A stretch of DNA of 33,032 nt from Planctomycetota bacterium (GCA_027083445.1 JALWOP010000477.1:1-33032); one strand, 5' to 3'. Shown: positions 1-10,300, counted from the first letter of the stretch. Notes: generated by a model not told the origin, from the letters alone. Made by a program: numbers and translations.

Positions 1-899
1 CGAATGGCGAACAAGAGGGCTGCATCCCCGCCCAGGGTGAGGTCGTCATGACGCCAGAGACCCACGCCACCGGGGCCCTCGCGGGCGGGGACGTAGGCCT
101 CGACCCAGGCGGCATCCGTGCCCCAGGGCTCCTGAAAGAGCCGCCGCCCCCTCGCCGGAGACTGATCCGCACTGGGGAGTGGCGGAGGGTCTTTCCCCTC
201 GAGCGCCGCGACGAGCGCATCCCCCCCATCCCCGCCCTCGGCCGTCAAGGCGACGAAGAGGGTTCCCGAGGGCGCGTCGTAGCGGGCCAGGGGCTCATGG
301 GGTCCGAGCTGGGCCAGGGCGACCAGACGTAGGGGACGTCCGAGCCTGGCTGTGCCTCCCTGGCGTTCGAGACGGGCGAGGAGGCGCTCGATGTAGGCCT
401 GAACCCAGGCTTCCTCGACCTCGGGTTCACGCAGGAAGGTGACGCCCCGGTGCCGGCCCGGCAGCTTCCCAACCTGGATCGGAGTCGCTTCCAGGCTCTC
501 CGGCACGAGCCGCCCCGCCGGAGTCAAGCGGGCATCGAGAACGGTAGTCCCCAGGCGAGTGAGTTCCAGACGGGGCCGCCCCGTGGGAACCAGCCTTTCC
601 CCGACCCCTTCCAGGCGGACCGGATCGACCGAGACCGCCAGGGCGACCGGGTAGCCCCCGGGAGCTTCGAACCTCGCCGCGAGAAGGGCGCCTTCGAGGC
701 CGAAGTGGTGTCCACCGATCACCCAATCGCCCTCCTCGATCGCCACCCCTGGAGCCAAGAGGCTCAGGAAGGGCAGCACCAGAGGATCATCCGGGGCCCC
801 CACGACGACCCTACCCGGCGACTCCTCCGGGTGCGAGGAGGAGCAACCCAGGAGGAGCAGGGCGATCAGGATCGGGATCCTGTGAAAGAAGATCGGCAT
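1..899 (-). CDS. Hypothetical lipoprotein, 3' end outside window
   Basis: The frame is open from the ATG at 899 to the left edge, giving 299 codons without a stop, so the gene is cut by the window. The N-terminus reads MPIFFHRIPILIALLLLGC, a short basic/hydrophobic signal ending in a lipobox with Cys19, so a lipid-anchored envelope protein is likely. I do not recognise the mature domain. It has an alternating hydrophobic, beta-rich look around residues 30-160 and a helical stretch near 165-190. No HExxH, GxSxG or sulfatase motif is visible in the part present. The region just upstream (903-967) and the first roughly 190 coding bases have a degenerate copy at 4081-4348, which supports this start because the similarity brackets the ATG. 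It is the most downstream of three minus-strand genes, after the Kelch and dehydrogenase-like genes, but the 316-bp gap and conserved leader suggest its own promoter. Confidence 0.75.
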   Translation of the reverse strand, partial: MPIFFHRIPILIALLLLGCSSSHPEESPGRVVVGAPDDPLVLPFLSLLAPGVAIEEGDWVIGGHHFGLEGALLAARFEAPGGYPVALAVSVDPVRLEGVGERLVPTGRPRLELTRLGTTVLDARLTPAGRLVPESLEATPIQVGKLPGRHRGVTFLREPEVEEAWVQAYIERLLARLERQGGTARLGRPLRLVALAQLGPHEPLARYDAPSGTLFVALTAEGGDGGDALVAALEGKDPPPLPSADQSPARGRRLFQEPWGTDAAWVEAYVPAREGPGGVGLWRHDDLTLGGDAALLFAI

Positions 900-1215
900 A
901 CGAAGAGGGAGTCTATCCCCCGCGAGGGGTGTTCCGCGCGCTGTTTGGGGCCATAGCATCCTCTCCCGTCACCAAGCTCTCCCCATCTACCCCGAGAGCA
1001 CGACCATGGCCGAGCCGGGGAACTGGGGAGGTACCTGGGGGATCACTCCGGGCGATGGCGTGGGAGAGCAACGGCGAAGCCGACCGGGTCGACTCGATGA
1101 CCTGGCGTCTCGGATCACACTCCTGTGGCCGCTCCTGGCAGCAAGTACCCGAGATCACGGCCGGAATGCAAGCCGGAGTAAACTTCCTTTGGAATCTTTG
1201 ACTTCCCCAGGTGGC
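900..1215. other. Intergenic region with conserved leader block
   Basis: This is the 316-bp gap between the Kelch gene stop and the lipoprotein start, both on the minus strand. Bases 903-967 match 4285-4348. The remaining bases, 968-1215, hold no convincing ORF, hairpin terminator or repeat that I can see. The promoter of the lipoprotein gene probably lies here. Confidence 0.6.
903..967 (-). promoter_or_regulatory. Conserved leader/promoter block, copy A
   Basis: By hand alignment, 51 of 65 positions match the block at 4285-4348, with one single-base gap. Read on the minus strand, the conserved core includes TGCTATGGCC, which resembles an extended -10 element (TGnTAT). It is followed by GCGGAACA and by a C-run/G-run pair that could form a short hairpin just before the lipoprotein ATG at 899. 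Promoter function is inferred from this conservation and position. Confidence 0.4.
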
Positions 1216-2721
1216 CTATTGAAAGGTGATGCTCACCGCGTCGGTGAAGTTGGAGGTCGCTTGGGGTGCCTTGTCCCGGTACCAGGCCTGGAAGGACCAG
1301 GTCTCTCCCGGTTGCACGTCGTGGCGTGGGCTGGTCGGGAGGGAGCATAGGTCGACCGATATGGCAAAGGAGCCCTCGGGGCCGCTGGAGAGGACCTTTT
1401 GGTTGTAGCGCCCGATGGAGCCACCCAGACAGAGGTTCCCCTGGCTGCCTCCTGGATTGGCGACGAAGTCCATCGAGCTGCCGACCAGGAAGTACCCGAA
1501 CTCATCAGCCGGCAGGTCCCGCGCCTCCAAGGTGACGAAGTTGTCCCGGGCCATCTCCGCCCCCAGGGCCCGCAGAGAGCCGGGCTGGCCCGTGGAGTTG
1601 GGGTTGGCGGGAGAACAGTAGGTCGTGCCCAGAGGGTCGATCAGACGGAAGATGTCGACGTTGTCGAGGGGGCCGATCGTACTCGGCCATTCGGTCCCAC
1701 CGGCTATCACGACGGTGTCATGCTCGGGCAGGCTTACGATGGTACGCCGCAGTCCCTCAATAGAGAGCTTCATTGTGACCCACTCGCCAGTGAGGGTATT
1801 CAAGACATCTGCCGTGTCGTGCAGGAACCATTTATTGCGCGAGTAGTCATAGAACGCTCCGCCCGCAAAGATGACGAAAGGTCCCGCTGCGCCAGCCAAC
1901 GTATCGGAGCGGGAATGCGGCAGAGCAAGAGAACTCCACGACCAATCGGCAAGATTCAGAACATCCACTATTTCGGCACCTGGTATTCCTCCGCCAATGT
2001 AGAGCTTGCCGTCAACCACAATCGCACTGGTGCCACCATGAGCATGAGGCATCTGACGGGCAGACCACGTATCTGTTTGCGAGTCATAGATGTCCAGTCG
2101 ACGCTCTGTCGAATCTAGAGTCCCATCAGCAAAGAAGGCATATCGGTCATCACTGGCCGCTGCCATCCATACCCGTGGGCCGGAGCCTAGATCGTGTACA
2201 GACCACTGCCCTGTAGATGTATCATAGATTTGCACGACGGAAAGCGCACCCATTGCTGTGTACCCACCTCCGAAAAAAATCCTTCCGTCGACAGCCGCAA
2301 CAGCCATCAAGTACGCTGGAAACGGAAGCATGGACTGCGACCAAGCTCCTGTAGCCACGTCGAATACGTCCACCCATTGGCTTGGGGCTCCGCCCGTACT
2401 TGCAGCCCCCCCGGCAAACACGATCTTACCGTCTATTGCACCGGCTGCCAGTTGATAGCGAGGGGGTGAAAGGGTCGTCGTGGACCAGGAATCCGTGGCT
2501 GCATTATAGATATCGACTGTGTCCGTGAGGACATAGGAGATCTTGCCTCCACCGATGTAGGCCACGTCTCCCCAGCCGGCCGCTGCCAGATCTGATCGAG
2601 GCTCGAAGAGATGAGCCTCCGTCCATTGGGCCCTTGCCACTCCACCAAGCGCAAAACACAAACAAACTTGCAAGCTGCGAAAGGAATACCCTACCAGGCT
2701 CCGCTGTACACTCCTAAGCAT
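1216..2721 (-). CDS. Secreted Kelch-repeat beta-propeller protein
   Basis: A 501-residue secreted protein. The ATG at 2721 is chosen because it is followed by a signal peptide (hydrophobic core VCLCFALGG, cut near ARAQ) and preceded by AGGGAG with 7-bp spacing; longer reading frames lack a signal. Residues 35-365 contain about six Kelch-like units, each with a GG or GGG doublet (AYIGGG, IVFAGG, IFFGGG, LYIGGG, IFAGGA, VIAGGT), a D-x-Y or D-V-F strand and a Trp about ten residues on (ATDSWS, ATGAWS, STGQWS). These fold as a beta-propeller. Residues 368-501 form a separate domain (YCSP, GNLCLGG, IGRY, PGETW) that also ends the protein at 14544-17036. The gene starts 10 bp after the dehydrogenase-like gene, so the two are cotranscribed. 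GC content in the Kelch half is visibly lower than in neighbours: one 60-base line (1921-1980) counts 50% against 68% at 9481-9540. Ligand and function are unknown. Confidence 0.88.
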   Translation of the reverse strand: MLRSVQRSLVGYSFRSLQVCLCFALGGVARAQWTEAHLFEPRSDLAAAGWGDVAYIGGGKISYVLTDTVDIYNAATDSWSTTTLSPPRYQLAAGAIDGKIVFAGGAASTGGAPSQWVDVFDVATGAWSQSMLPFPAYLMAVAAVDGRIFFGGGYTAMGALSVVQIYDTSTGQWSVHDLGSGPRVWMAAASDDRYAFFADGTLDSTERRLDIYDSQTDTWSARQMPHAHGGTSAIVVDGKLYIGGGIPGAEIVDVLNLADWSWSSLALPHSRSDTLAGAAGPFVIFAGGAFYDYSRNKWFLHDTADVLNTLTGEWVTMKLSIEGLRRTIVSLPEHDTVVIAGGTEWPSTIGPLDNVDIFRLIDPLGTTYCSPANPNSTGQPGSLRALGAEMARDNFVTLEARDLPADEFGYFLVGSSMDFVANPGGSQGNLCLGGSIGRYNQKVLSSGPEGSFAISVDLCSLPTSPRHDVQPGETWSFQAWYRDKAPQATSNFTDAVSITFQ

Positions 2722-2731
2722 CTTGTACTCC

Positions 2732-3967
2732 CTAGCCGTCGATCCGGTAGATCGTTCCATTCGTCGTACTCGTTCCCGAAACCCGTATGAGGTAGAGTTC
2801 GCCATCAGAGTCCTGCCCCATGCCGTGTAGTTCTCCAGACCCCCAGTTGTTCACGCCTAGTTGCGACGACCAATCCGCCGTCGACCCTGAGGTTGGACTG
2901 GCGGCATTGATCGAGCGGACCTGGGGTGCGCCCGTCGTGCCGTACAGGCAGTAGACGTACTGGGGCGGGTTCGCCAGCTCGGTGACCTTGGTAGAGCGAT
3001 ATACATAGCCACCGATATGGGCATCCCAGGCTTGGGATGTCAGATACTTCGACACGACGCGATCTGGCAGGGTGAAAGCGGGCGGATTGGCCGGCTCGGG
3101 ACAATCGGTATCCCTCCAAGCAGCTGGTTTCCCATCCTTTAGACTACAGTCTCCCACATGCCAAGGCCACGCATAGTTCCGCACACCGGATGCCCCATAG
3201 GGATAGACGAAAATGTCCCCCGTGCAGTCCGGCCCCGTGTTGCCGATCCAGATGTCTCCCTTCCCATTGCCGCTGGAGTCTCCCCGATCCACGCTGAATC
3301 CGAAGGGGTTGCGCAGCCCCTTGGCCATCATCGTCGGTACCGGGGGAACGGGATCGTCCACGTTTATCACCCACAGCTTGCCCACGTCCTTGGTGTCGTC
3401 CTGGGCCTCCTCCCGCTCGGCGCAGGTGGACGAGGGGACCTTGTCGTCACCGAGAGCGAAGTAGAGCAGGTGCGTGCTCGTATCGCTCACCACCGTGTCG
3501 AAATGGATCTGACCCGCGCCGTGGGCCGTGTCGATCGTGGGATAGGAGTAGAGCAAGGTCTTCGAGGTGGGATCCGCTGCCACCGTCCCCGGCGGAATGC
3601 GGTAGCGCTCGATCACCGTCGTCGGCGCGTTCGGCGTGTTCAGGTTGTAGCGCACGTAGATGAAGCGCTTGTGGCGATTCTCCAGGAACTGAGGATGGAA
3701 GGCGAAGCCGGTCACTCCGATGAAATCGCTCGGGAGCGGGTCATAGGCCACCCCGGAAAGGTCGAGCATCAGGGCCTGCACCGGAATGCCGCCCCCGAGG
3801 GGAAGGGTGAAGGTGCTGATCTTCTGCGACCCCCGCTCGACGACCACCAAGGCATTGGGATTGTCAGGCCAGGAGGTGACGAAGACCGGCGTATCCAGCC
3901 CACTGATGACCTGAGTCAGATGGATCTGGGCAGCGGCCGTTCGGGGAAGGAGGGTCAGTAGCACCAT
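2732..3967 (-). CDS. Glucose/sorbosone dehydrogenase-like (PQQ-type) secreted protein
   Basis: A 411-residue protein of the soluble PQQ glucose/sorbosone dehydrogenase and HHIP-like propeller superfamily. Family landmarks are LTQVISGLDTPVFVT at the start, GVTGFAFHPQF near residue 85, GLRNPFGFSVDRG near 215, GDIWIGNTGPDC near 238 and IGGYVYR near 322. Family members oxidise sugars or aldehydes using PQQ in the periplasm, but many propeller homologues are not proven enzymes, so the substrate is unknown. The ATG at 3967 leaves only a stunted signal (MVLLTLLPRTAAAQ). The same frame stays open upstream with RLLRVGLA, which would complete a normal signal peptide, but it has no ATG, GTG or TTG start. 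An ATG at 4037 is separated from that frame by an octamer repeat, and one extra repeat unit would join them. The gene sits directly upstream of the Kelch gene. Confidence 0.85.
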   Translation of the reverse strand: MVLLTLLPRTAAAQIHLTQVISGLDTPVFVTSWPDNPNALVVVERGSQKISTFTLPLGGGIPVQALMLDLSGVAYDPLPSDFIGVTGFAFHPQFLENRHKRFIYVRYNLNTPNAPTTVIERYRIPPGTVAADPTSKTLLYSYPTIDTAHGAGQIHFDTVVSDTSTHLLYFALGDDKVPSSTCAEREEAQDDTKDVGKLWVINVDDPVPPVPTMMAKGLRNPFGFSVDRGDSSGNGKGDIWIGNTGPDCTGDIFVYPYGASGVRNYAWPWHVGDCSLKDGKPAAWRDTDCPEPANPPAFTLPDRVVSKYLTSQAWDAHIGGYVYRSTKVTELANPPQYVYCLYGTTGAPQVRSINAASPTSGSTADWSSQLGVNNWGSGELHGMGQDSDGELYLIRVSGTSTTNGTIYRIDG

Positions 3968-4003
3968 GGCCAGGCCGACACGCAGGAGCCGGACTAGGGC
4001 CTC

Positions 4004-4031
4004 AGGTCGGTAGGTCGGTAGGTCGGTAGGT
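4004..4031. repeat. Octanucleotide tandem repeat, 3.5 copies
   Basis: AGGTCGGT occurs three times perfectly in tandem (4004-4011, 4012-4019, 4020-4027), followed by AGGT. It lies 36 bp upstream of the annotated ATG of the dehydrogenase-like gene. Eight bases is not a multiple of three, so slippage would change the reading frame entering from the minus-strand ATG at 4037. Confidence 0.9.
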
Positions 4032-4059
4032 TCTCATACGAGCACTCGCGGTCGAGCCG

Positions 4060-4348
4060 TCACGGGTGGTTCGACGGGAGGCCGATTCCGTGACCAGCGG
4101 TCTGGAAATCATCGCAGCACGGCGCCCCGGAACCCGCAAGCTCAAAGCAGCGGGGCATCCCTCCGTCGCCCGCCTCGATCACCACTCCTGGGCCCTCGAG
4201 GCCTGAGAAGGGGTCCTCCCGGGGTCGCCCGGGGGGGCCGGGGGGAGCAGGATCAGGGTCCTCTCCAAGATGACCGACATGAAAAAGAGGGTTCGATCCC
4301 CCAAGAGGGATGTTCCGCTCACCGTTCGAGGCCATAGCACCGTATCCC
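4060..4348 (-). pseudogene. Decayed duplicate of the lipoprotein gene 5' end
   Basis: This stretch resembles about 260 bp around the start of the lipoprotein gene at 1-899, in the same orientation. The leader block (4285-4348) matches 903-967. Next come an ATG at 4280 and a hydrophobic stretch (TLILLPP against PILIALL). After a deletion, a block at 4165-4192 matches 726-753 at about 23 of 28 bases. The similar peptide (GPGVVIEAGD against APGVAIEEGD) now lies in a different frame from the ATG, so the copy is frameshifted. The final bases before the stop at 4060 retain only weak similarity (AGHGIGL against GGHHFGL). A remnant of a second family member, rather than an active gene, fits best. A 91-codon frame (4060-4335) crosses it but has no independent support. 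Confidence 0.6.
4285..4348. promoter_or_regulatory. Conserved leader/promoter block, copy B
   Basis: This copy matches 903-967. It contains the inverted repeat ATCCC/GGGAT with a six-base loop (4296-4311) and, on the minus strand, TGCTATGGCC. It lies 40 bp upstream of the plus-strand macroglobulin gene, so it may have been co-opted as part of that gene's promoter region; that role is inference. Confidence 0.35.
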
Positions 4349-4388
4349 TTCTCGGACCGGCCCCTTCTCGCTCTCCGAATCCAAAGCC

Positions 4389-7300
4389 ATGCGCCATCTC
4401 CTGCTTCTGTGCCTCGCGTTCCTCACCGCCGCGGCCTCCTGGTCCTCCCCCGAGAGCCGAACGGAGGATCTGGGGGAGGTCCCCCCGAAGCTGCGCCAAG
4501 CGATGATGCAGGAGCGTTGGGACGACGCCCTAGGACAGCTCGAGGCCCTCGGCGCTTCGGATCCGGACCATGGGGACCTGTGGCTGCTCCTGACGGCAAC
4601 CGCCCAGGACCGCGCCGGACAGGCCGAGGAGGCCCTGGCAAGCCTGCGACGATTGGAGCAGGAACACCCCGACTCCCCCCTGGTCGCCAAGGCTCGTTTC
4701 CGCAGGGCCGAGATTCACCGCCAACGCGGCGAGTACGAAGAGGCGGAACAGATCTACGAGGAGGCGGTCGCCTACCTGCGCTCGTCGGAGCGCCAAGGCG
4801 AGTTGGCGGCGATCTACATGCAATACGCCGATGAGGCTTCGCTCCCGCCGAAGACTCCCACTCCCAGCTCCAAGCTCGACTACCAACGCGCCTTCTCCCT
4901 CTACGCCAAGGTGCTCGACCTGGAAGCACCACGCTCCGTGCGGGACCGGGCCCTCTACCGCATGGCGGTCTGCCAAGAGAAGCTCGAAAACTGGAAGACC
5001 GCGCAGCAGCGCTATCGGATCTACCTGGACGAGTTCGATCCCAGTCGTCAACACCCCCTGCCGACCGACTTCATCCCCGGCGAGAGGGTCTACCAGGCAC
5101 GCCTGCACCTGGGCCGAAACGAGCTGCGCGCCGGTCAGCCGGCCCAGGCCCGGCGCGATTTCGAAGACCTGGCCGAGGACATCGCCCGCGCCATCGAGTC
5201 CGGCCAGGCCCCGCGGGAGCTGCGGGAACTCGAGGGACAGGCACGCTATGAAATCCCGACCACCTACGGGCGCGATGGTGAGGAGGCGCGCCTGGCCATC
5301 GCCGCCTACGAGCGCTTCCTCCAAGCCTTCCCCGGGCACCCCCGCTCGGCCGAAGCGGCTTTTGCCTCCGCCGAACTCCACCAGAGACTCGGAGAGCTCG
5401 AACTTGCCGCCCGCGCCTTCGAAGCGCTCACCAAGCTCGAGGCCCCCGACACCGACGACACCGAGGTCCTGGCCACCCACAAACGCCTCGTGACCCACGC
5501 CCTCTACATGCAAGGGGTCGCCCTGACCCAGGCCCAGCACTACGACGAGGCCATCGACCGCTTCGAAGCCTACGCGCGCCGCTATCCCGACGGACCGGAC
5601 TGGGCGGCGGCGGAACAGGGCATCGTCGATGCGCGCTATGCCCTGGGTGAGTTGCACCGCAGCCGCGAGGAGTTCGACGACGCGCGACGCGCCTGGAGCG
5701 AATTCCAGAAGGCTCACCCCCTCGATCCACGCGCACCCCAAGTCGCCTTCCTCCTGGGACTGCTTTCGGTCGAGGAGGCAGAGGCGACTCTCAAACGAGA
5801 CCCCAAGGCCGATGTTCACCAGCTCTGGCAGGCCGCCATCGACCAGTGGGCCCAGGTTGCGCGCAAGTACCCCCAGTCCGAGCAGGCATCCCAGGCTCTC
5901 TACCGCACAGGCCTCCTGCAGGAGAACGAACTCGGGGAACTGGAAGAGGCGATCCGCTCCTACCGCGCCTGCACCTTCGGATCTCTCTCCGGCCTGGCTC
6001 GGGAGCGCTTGCAACAGATGACCGAACCCAGCCTCGAGATCCTCACCGAGCGCAGCGTACGCACCGATGAGCCCGCGCGGGTGAAGGTGCGCGTGCGCAA
6101 CGTCGAGGAGGTCGAACTGGCCCGCTATGACCTCGACCTCGAAACCTACTTCCGCAAGCATCTGACCCACCGCCGCATCGAGGATCTGGACCTGGACCTG
6201 ATCGATCCCGACGGCCGGCGTACCATCGCTGTCGCGGACTACCGTCCCTACGCCCCAATCGAGTTCGACGTCGATCTGGAGACGGAGGGCGCCGGTGTCT
6301 GGGCGGTGGCGATCAGCGCGGGAGAATTGCGAGCGACGACCCTGGTCATCCGCAGCGACATCGATGTGATCGTCAAGAGCTCGCGGCGCGAGGTCTTTGT
6401 CTTCGCCGAAGAAATGCGCTCCGGTACCCCCGCCGAGGGCGTGCGGGTGCTCGTCGCCGTCCCCCACTCCGGGGGAGAACCGACCCTCGAGGAACTGCTC
6501 ACCGACAAGGACGGCATCGCCCGCCTGGGGCTGGAGGAGCTGGAATCGGCGGACGATGTCCGCGTCTTGGCGGTACGAAACGACAGTTACGCCTCGGATG
6601 GACTCCAGCTCTCGGGACTCTCGATCGGAAAGGGTCTCGCTCCGCGCGCATACGTCTACACCGATCGACCGGCCTACCGACCCGGTGATTCGGTGCATTG
6701 GCGCGCCATCCTGCGGACCGTGACCCACGGCTCCTACAGCTTCAAGGAGGGTCAACCGGTCGATATCGAGATCCGCGACAGCCAAGGGCGGCCACTCGCC
6801 AGCCAGCGCCTGCATCTATCTGCCTTCGGCACGGTCAACGGAGAACTATCCCTGCCCGAACAGGCGGCCCTGGGCCAATACCTCGTCCAGGTGTCGGGCC
6901 CAGGCCTGCCCTCCGCAGGGGGCACCTTCCGGGTCGAACGCTACGAGCTACGCAAGGTCGAGCTCTCCCTGGAGCCCGAGGCCCCGGTCATCTACCGCGG
7001 AGAGGAAGCCCGCATCACGCTCAGCGCCAGCTACTACTACGGCGAACCGGTCGCGGACAGCCCCCTCTCCTACCAGCTCCCCGACGGCCGAGTGCTCGAG
7101 GGGCGCACCGACTCCGAGGGGCACTTCGAGATCCGTTTCGGCACGCGCGACTTCCTGTGGGAAGGCCCCCTGCAAGTCGCCGCCACCCTGCGTGAAGAAG
7201 GCGTCACCGCCGGCACCCAGGTCTGGCTGGCCCTGCATGACTTCGCCGTGACGGTAGAAACGCCGCGCCCGGTCGTCCTGGCCGGAGACAGCTTCACGGT

Positions 7301-10300
7301 CGACCTATCCACCACCGACCCGATGGGGCGGCCCGTGGCGCGGGACCTCCAGCTCGTGCTCCTGCGGCGGGAGTCACTCCCCGGAGGGCGCCTGCGCGAG
7401 GTCGTCGTCGAGACCCACGCCGTACGCACCTCCGAGGAGGAGGGTCGCGCCCAGCTCGCCCTGGCGGCGACCCGAGGCGGCGACTACATCCTGCAAGCCA
7501 CGGGGACGGATCGCTTCGGCAATCCGGTCACCGGCCGCAAGGCGCTGCTCGTTTCGGGGGACGAGGACTCCGTGCGCTTGCGCCTGCTCACCCGCAGCCC
7601 ACGGGCCAAGGTGGGCGAGGAGCTCTCCTTCGAGCTCGTGAATCGCGCCGGGCCCGGTCTCGCACTGATCACATTCGAGGGCGAGACGATCCTGGGCTAC
7701 CGCATCGTGACCCTGAAGGAGGGGCGCAACGAACTCTCCCTCCAGGTCGGCCACGAGCATTTTCCCAACATCCGCATCGCGGCAGCGATGATGCGCGGCA
7801 ACGAGTTCTACCAGGCCTCGGGCGATTTCGATATCGAGCGCGACCTCGTGGTCGAGATCCACTCACCGGAGAAGATCGAGCCGGGCGAGGAGGCCGAGGT
7901 CGAACTGAGCGTCCACGACCAGCTCGGGCGGCCGGTGCGCACCGAGCTCAGCTTGGCGGTCGTCGATGCGAGCCTCTTCGATCTCTACCCCGACCTGGCC
8001 CCGCCCCTGCAACCCTTCTTCGAGATCAGCGCCCGACGTAGCGCCGGCCTGAAGACGAGCTCCTCCGCCACCTTCTCCTATCGGGGAGTGACCAAGAAGA
8101 TCAACTCGGCCGTGCTCGAAGAAGCTCAGGACCTTCGGGTCCAAGCTGCCATCGAAGAGATAGAGATGGACAAGCTGGCGAGCCTTGGTTACGCGGGCGG
8201 TGGGTCGGGCGGCGGAGGTCGGCGGGCGATGGCACCCGGGGCTCCGCCCCCCCCTGGAGCAAGAATGAGGGGAAGGGTCCAGACCGACGGTGCGGACGAC
8301 TTCTTCTTGGGTCTCGGTGAGAAGGAGGTCGCCAAGAAGAACAAGCGACAGGCCGGAGAGGAGGCCTCCGCGGCGGCATTCCAGGCCCAAACCGCTTTCT
8401 GGACTCCAGCAGCGGTCACCGACGACACCGGTAGCGCCAAGCTGCGCTTCACCCTGCCGCATCGGTCCACCCGCTGGAGCCTGACGGCTCGGGGCGTCAG
8501 TGCCGAGACTCTGCTCGGCGAAGCTCGAGCGAGCCTGGTCACCCGCGCCGACTTCTTCGTCGAGATCGACGTACCCAACGCGCTCTTCGAGGGCGACAGC
8601 CCCGCCATCGCCGCGCGCATCCACAACCCCGGCGGACGCAAGGGCACAGTCAAACTGACCCTGGTCGCCGCTAGCAGCACGGATAGCAGCATCGAGAGTG
8701 CCCAGGTCCAACTACAAGGGGGCGGCGTGGTCGAACGACGCTTCGCCCCCCTGCCGGAGTTGGATGCAGGGGAACTGGTTCTGGAACTGTCGGCCGAAGC
8801 CGAGTGGGAGGACGGCTCCCAAACCGTCTCGACACGGGAGGTGATCCCCGTCGCCCCCTACGGCATCGAGCTGCGCGATTCCTGGAGCGGAAGCCTGCGG
8901 GACGATCGCCAGATCGCCCTGGGGTTGCCCGCGGGGCGTCGCTACGAGGATGGAAGACTGGAACTCTACGTCGGGCCGAGCGTGGATCGCATGCTGATCG
9001 AGGATGCCCTGGGCGCGGTGCCCTATCCCATGCAGCGCCTGGGAGGCACCTCCCAGCCGGCCCAGGCTTCCCTGCTCTACGGCATCTCCGCCCTACTCGA
9101 ATCGCTGCGACAAGCCGGCCCCACCGCTCCGCGCTATGCAGACCTGCGCCGCCGGGCCGAGGGTCTGGTGGCCGGCCTGGTCGCCGCCCAAAACAGCGAT
9201 GGCGGTTGGCCTTGGATTGGCCGGGGCCCGTCCCAGGCACGCGCCAGCGCACGGGTGGCCCTGGGGCTGGGACGTCTTCGAGCCGTCGGCTTGTCGGTGC
9301 CCCAGGGGACCCTGCAGAGCCTGGGCAACTACCTCGCCAAGGCCTATGCGGAGAGCGAACCCGGAGAGCTCGAACTGCGGGCATCTCTCGCCCACGCCCT
9401 CGCCGCCATCGGACGGGGAGACTTCACGGCGGTCAACGCCCTGCACCGGGAGCGCAATCGCCTCTCGAGCGCGGGCCTGGCCCACACGGCTCTGGCACTG
9501 GTCGCCATGAATCGCAAGCCCATGGCCGCCGAGGTGGCGAACCTGCTCGAAGCCAAGCTCGAGCTGGACCGCGCCAGCGGCCAAGCGCGTTGCACCCTGA
9601 CCGGGAACGATCCCTGGTCGCGCTCGAGTTTGGATATGACCGCCCTGGCGGCGATCGCCCTTGGAGAGGCCCTGCCCGCTTCGAAACGGCTCGAGGCCGC
9701 TGTCGAATTCCTGCTCGCTCGCCGCCCCTGGTTCGAACGTCGTGGCCGCGGTCTGGCCATCGCCGCCGTCGCCCTCTATCAAGCCCGCGTCCAGCCCCAG
9801 ACGGGGGAGGGCCGGGTCAGCATCAGGGTCGATGGAGAGGAGTTGCGCCAGATCGACCTGGGGCCGGGAAGCGCCGGCCAATACCTGATCGTTCCCCTGG
9901 AGAAGGGCCGGCGGCAGGCAAGGATCCACCTCGCCGTCGAGGGCAAGGCACGCCCCTACATCTCCGCCGTGCTGTCCGGCTTCACCCGCGAAACCGACGG
10001 TCTCCCCCGTACCAGCGACTTCATCATCCTGGAGTCGGCTGCCTTCCTGGCCGACACGCCACGCTACAAGGGCAAGGCCCTGCCGACTGGATTCTCCCTC
10101 CTGCGCGATCCCCGCGAGCAGTGGGTCAACTCCGTTGAGCACCTGGAGTTCGGCCGGCGCACCCAGGTCCACCTGGTGGTCGACTTCCGCAGGGAACGGG
10201 CCATCCCCCGCGAGAGCGAGTACCTGGTGCTCGAGGTGCCCCTCCCCGCAGGTGCACGCCTGGTCGAAGAGAGCATCCGGGGCGGCCTCGGCCCCCACGA

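Noticed and set aside
1198..1222. TTGACT and TATTGA hexamers resembling a plus-strand promoter
   Set aside because: They overlap the end of the minus-strand Kelch gene, the spacing is poor and there is no plus-strand gene downstream.
4060..4335. 91-codon ORF as a functional small gene
   Set aside because: It reads through the remnant of the lipoprotein gene, starts inside the leader block and keeps only fragments of the parent peptide.
4530..6815. 761-codon open frame on the minus strand
   Set aside because: It is antisense to the TPR and MG region of the macroglobulin gene and has no domain or start signal.
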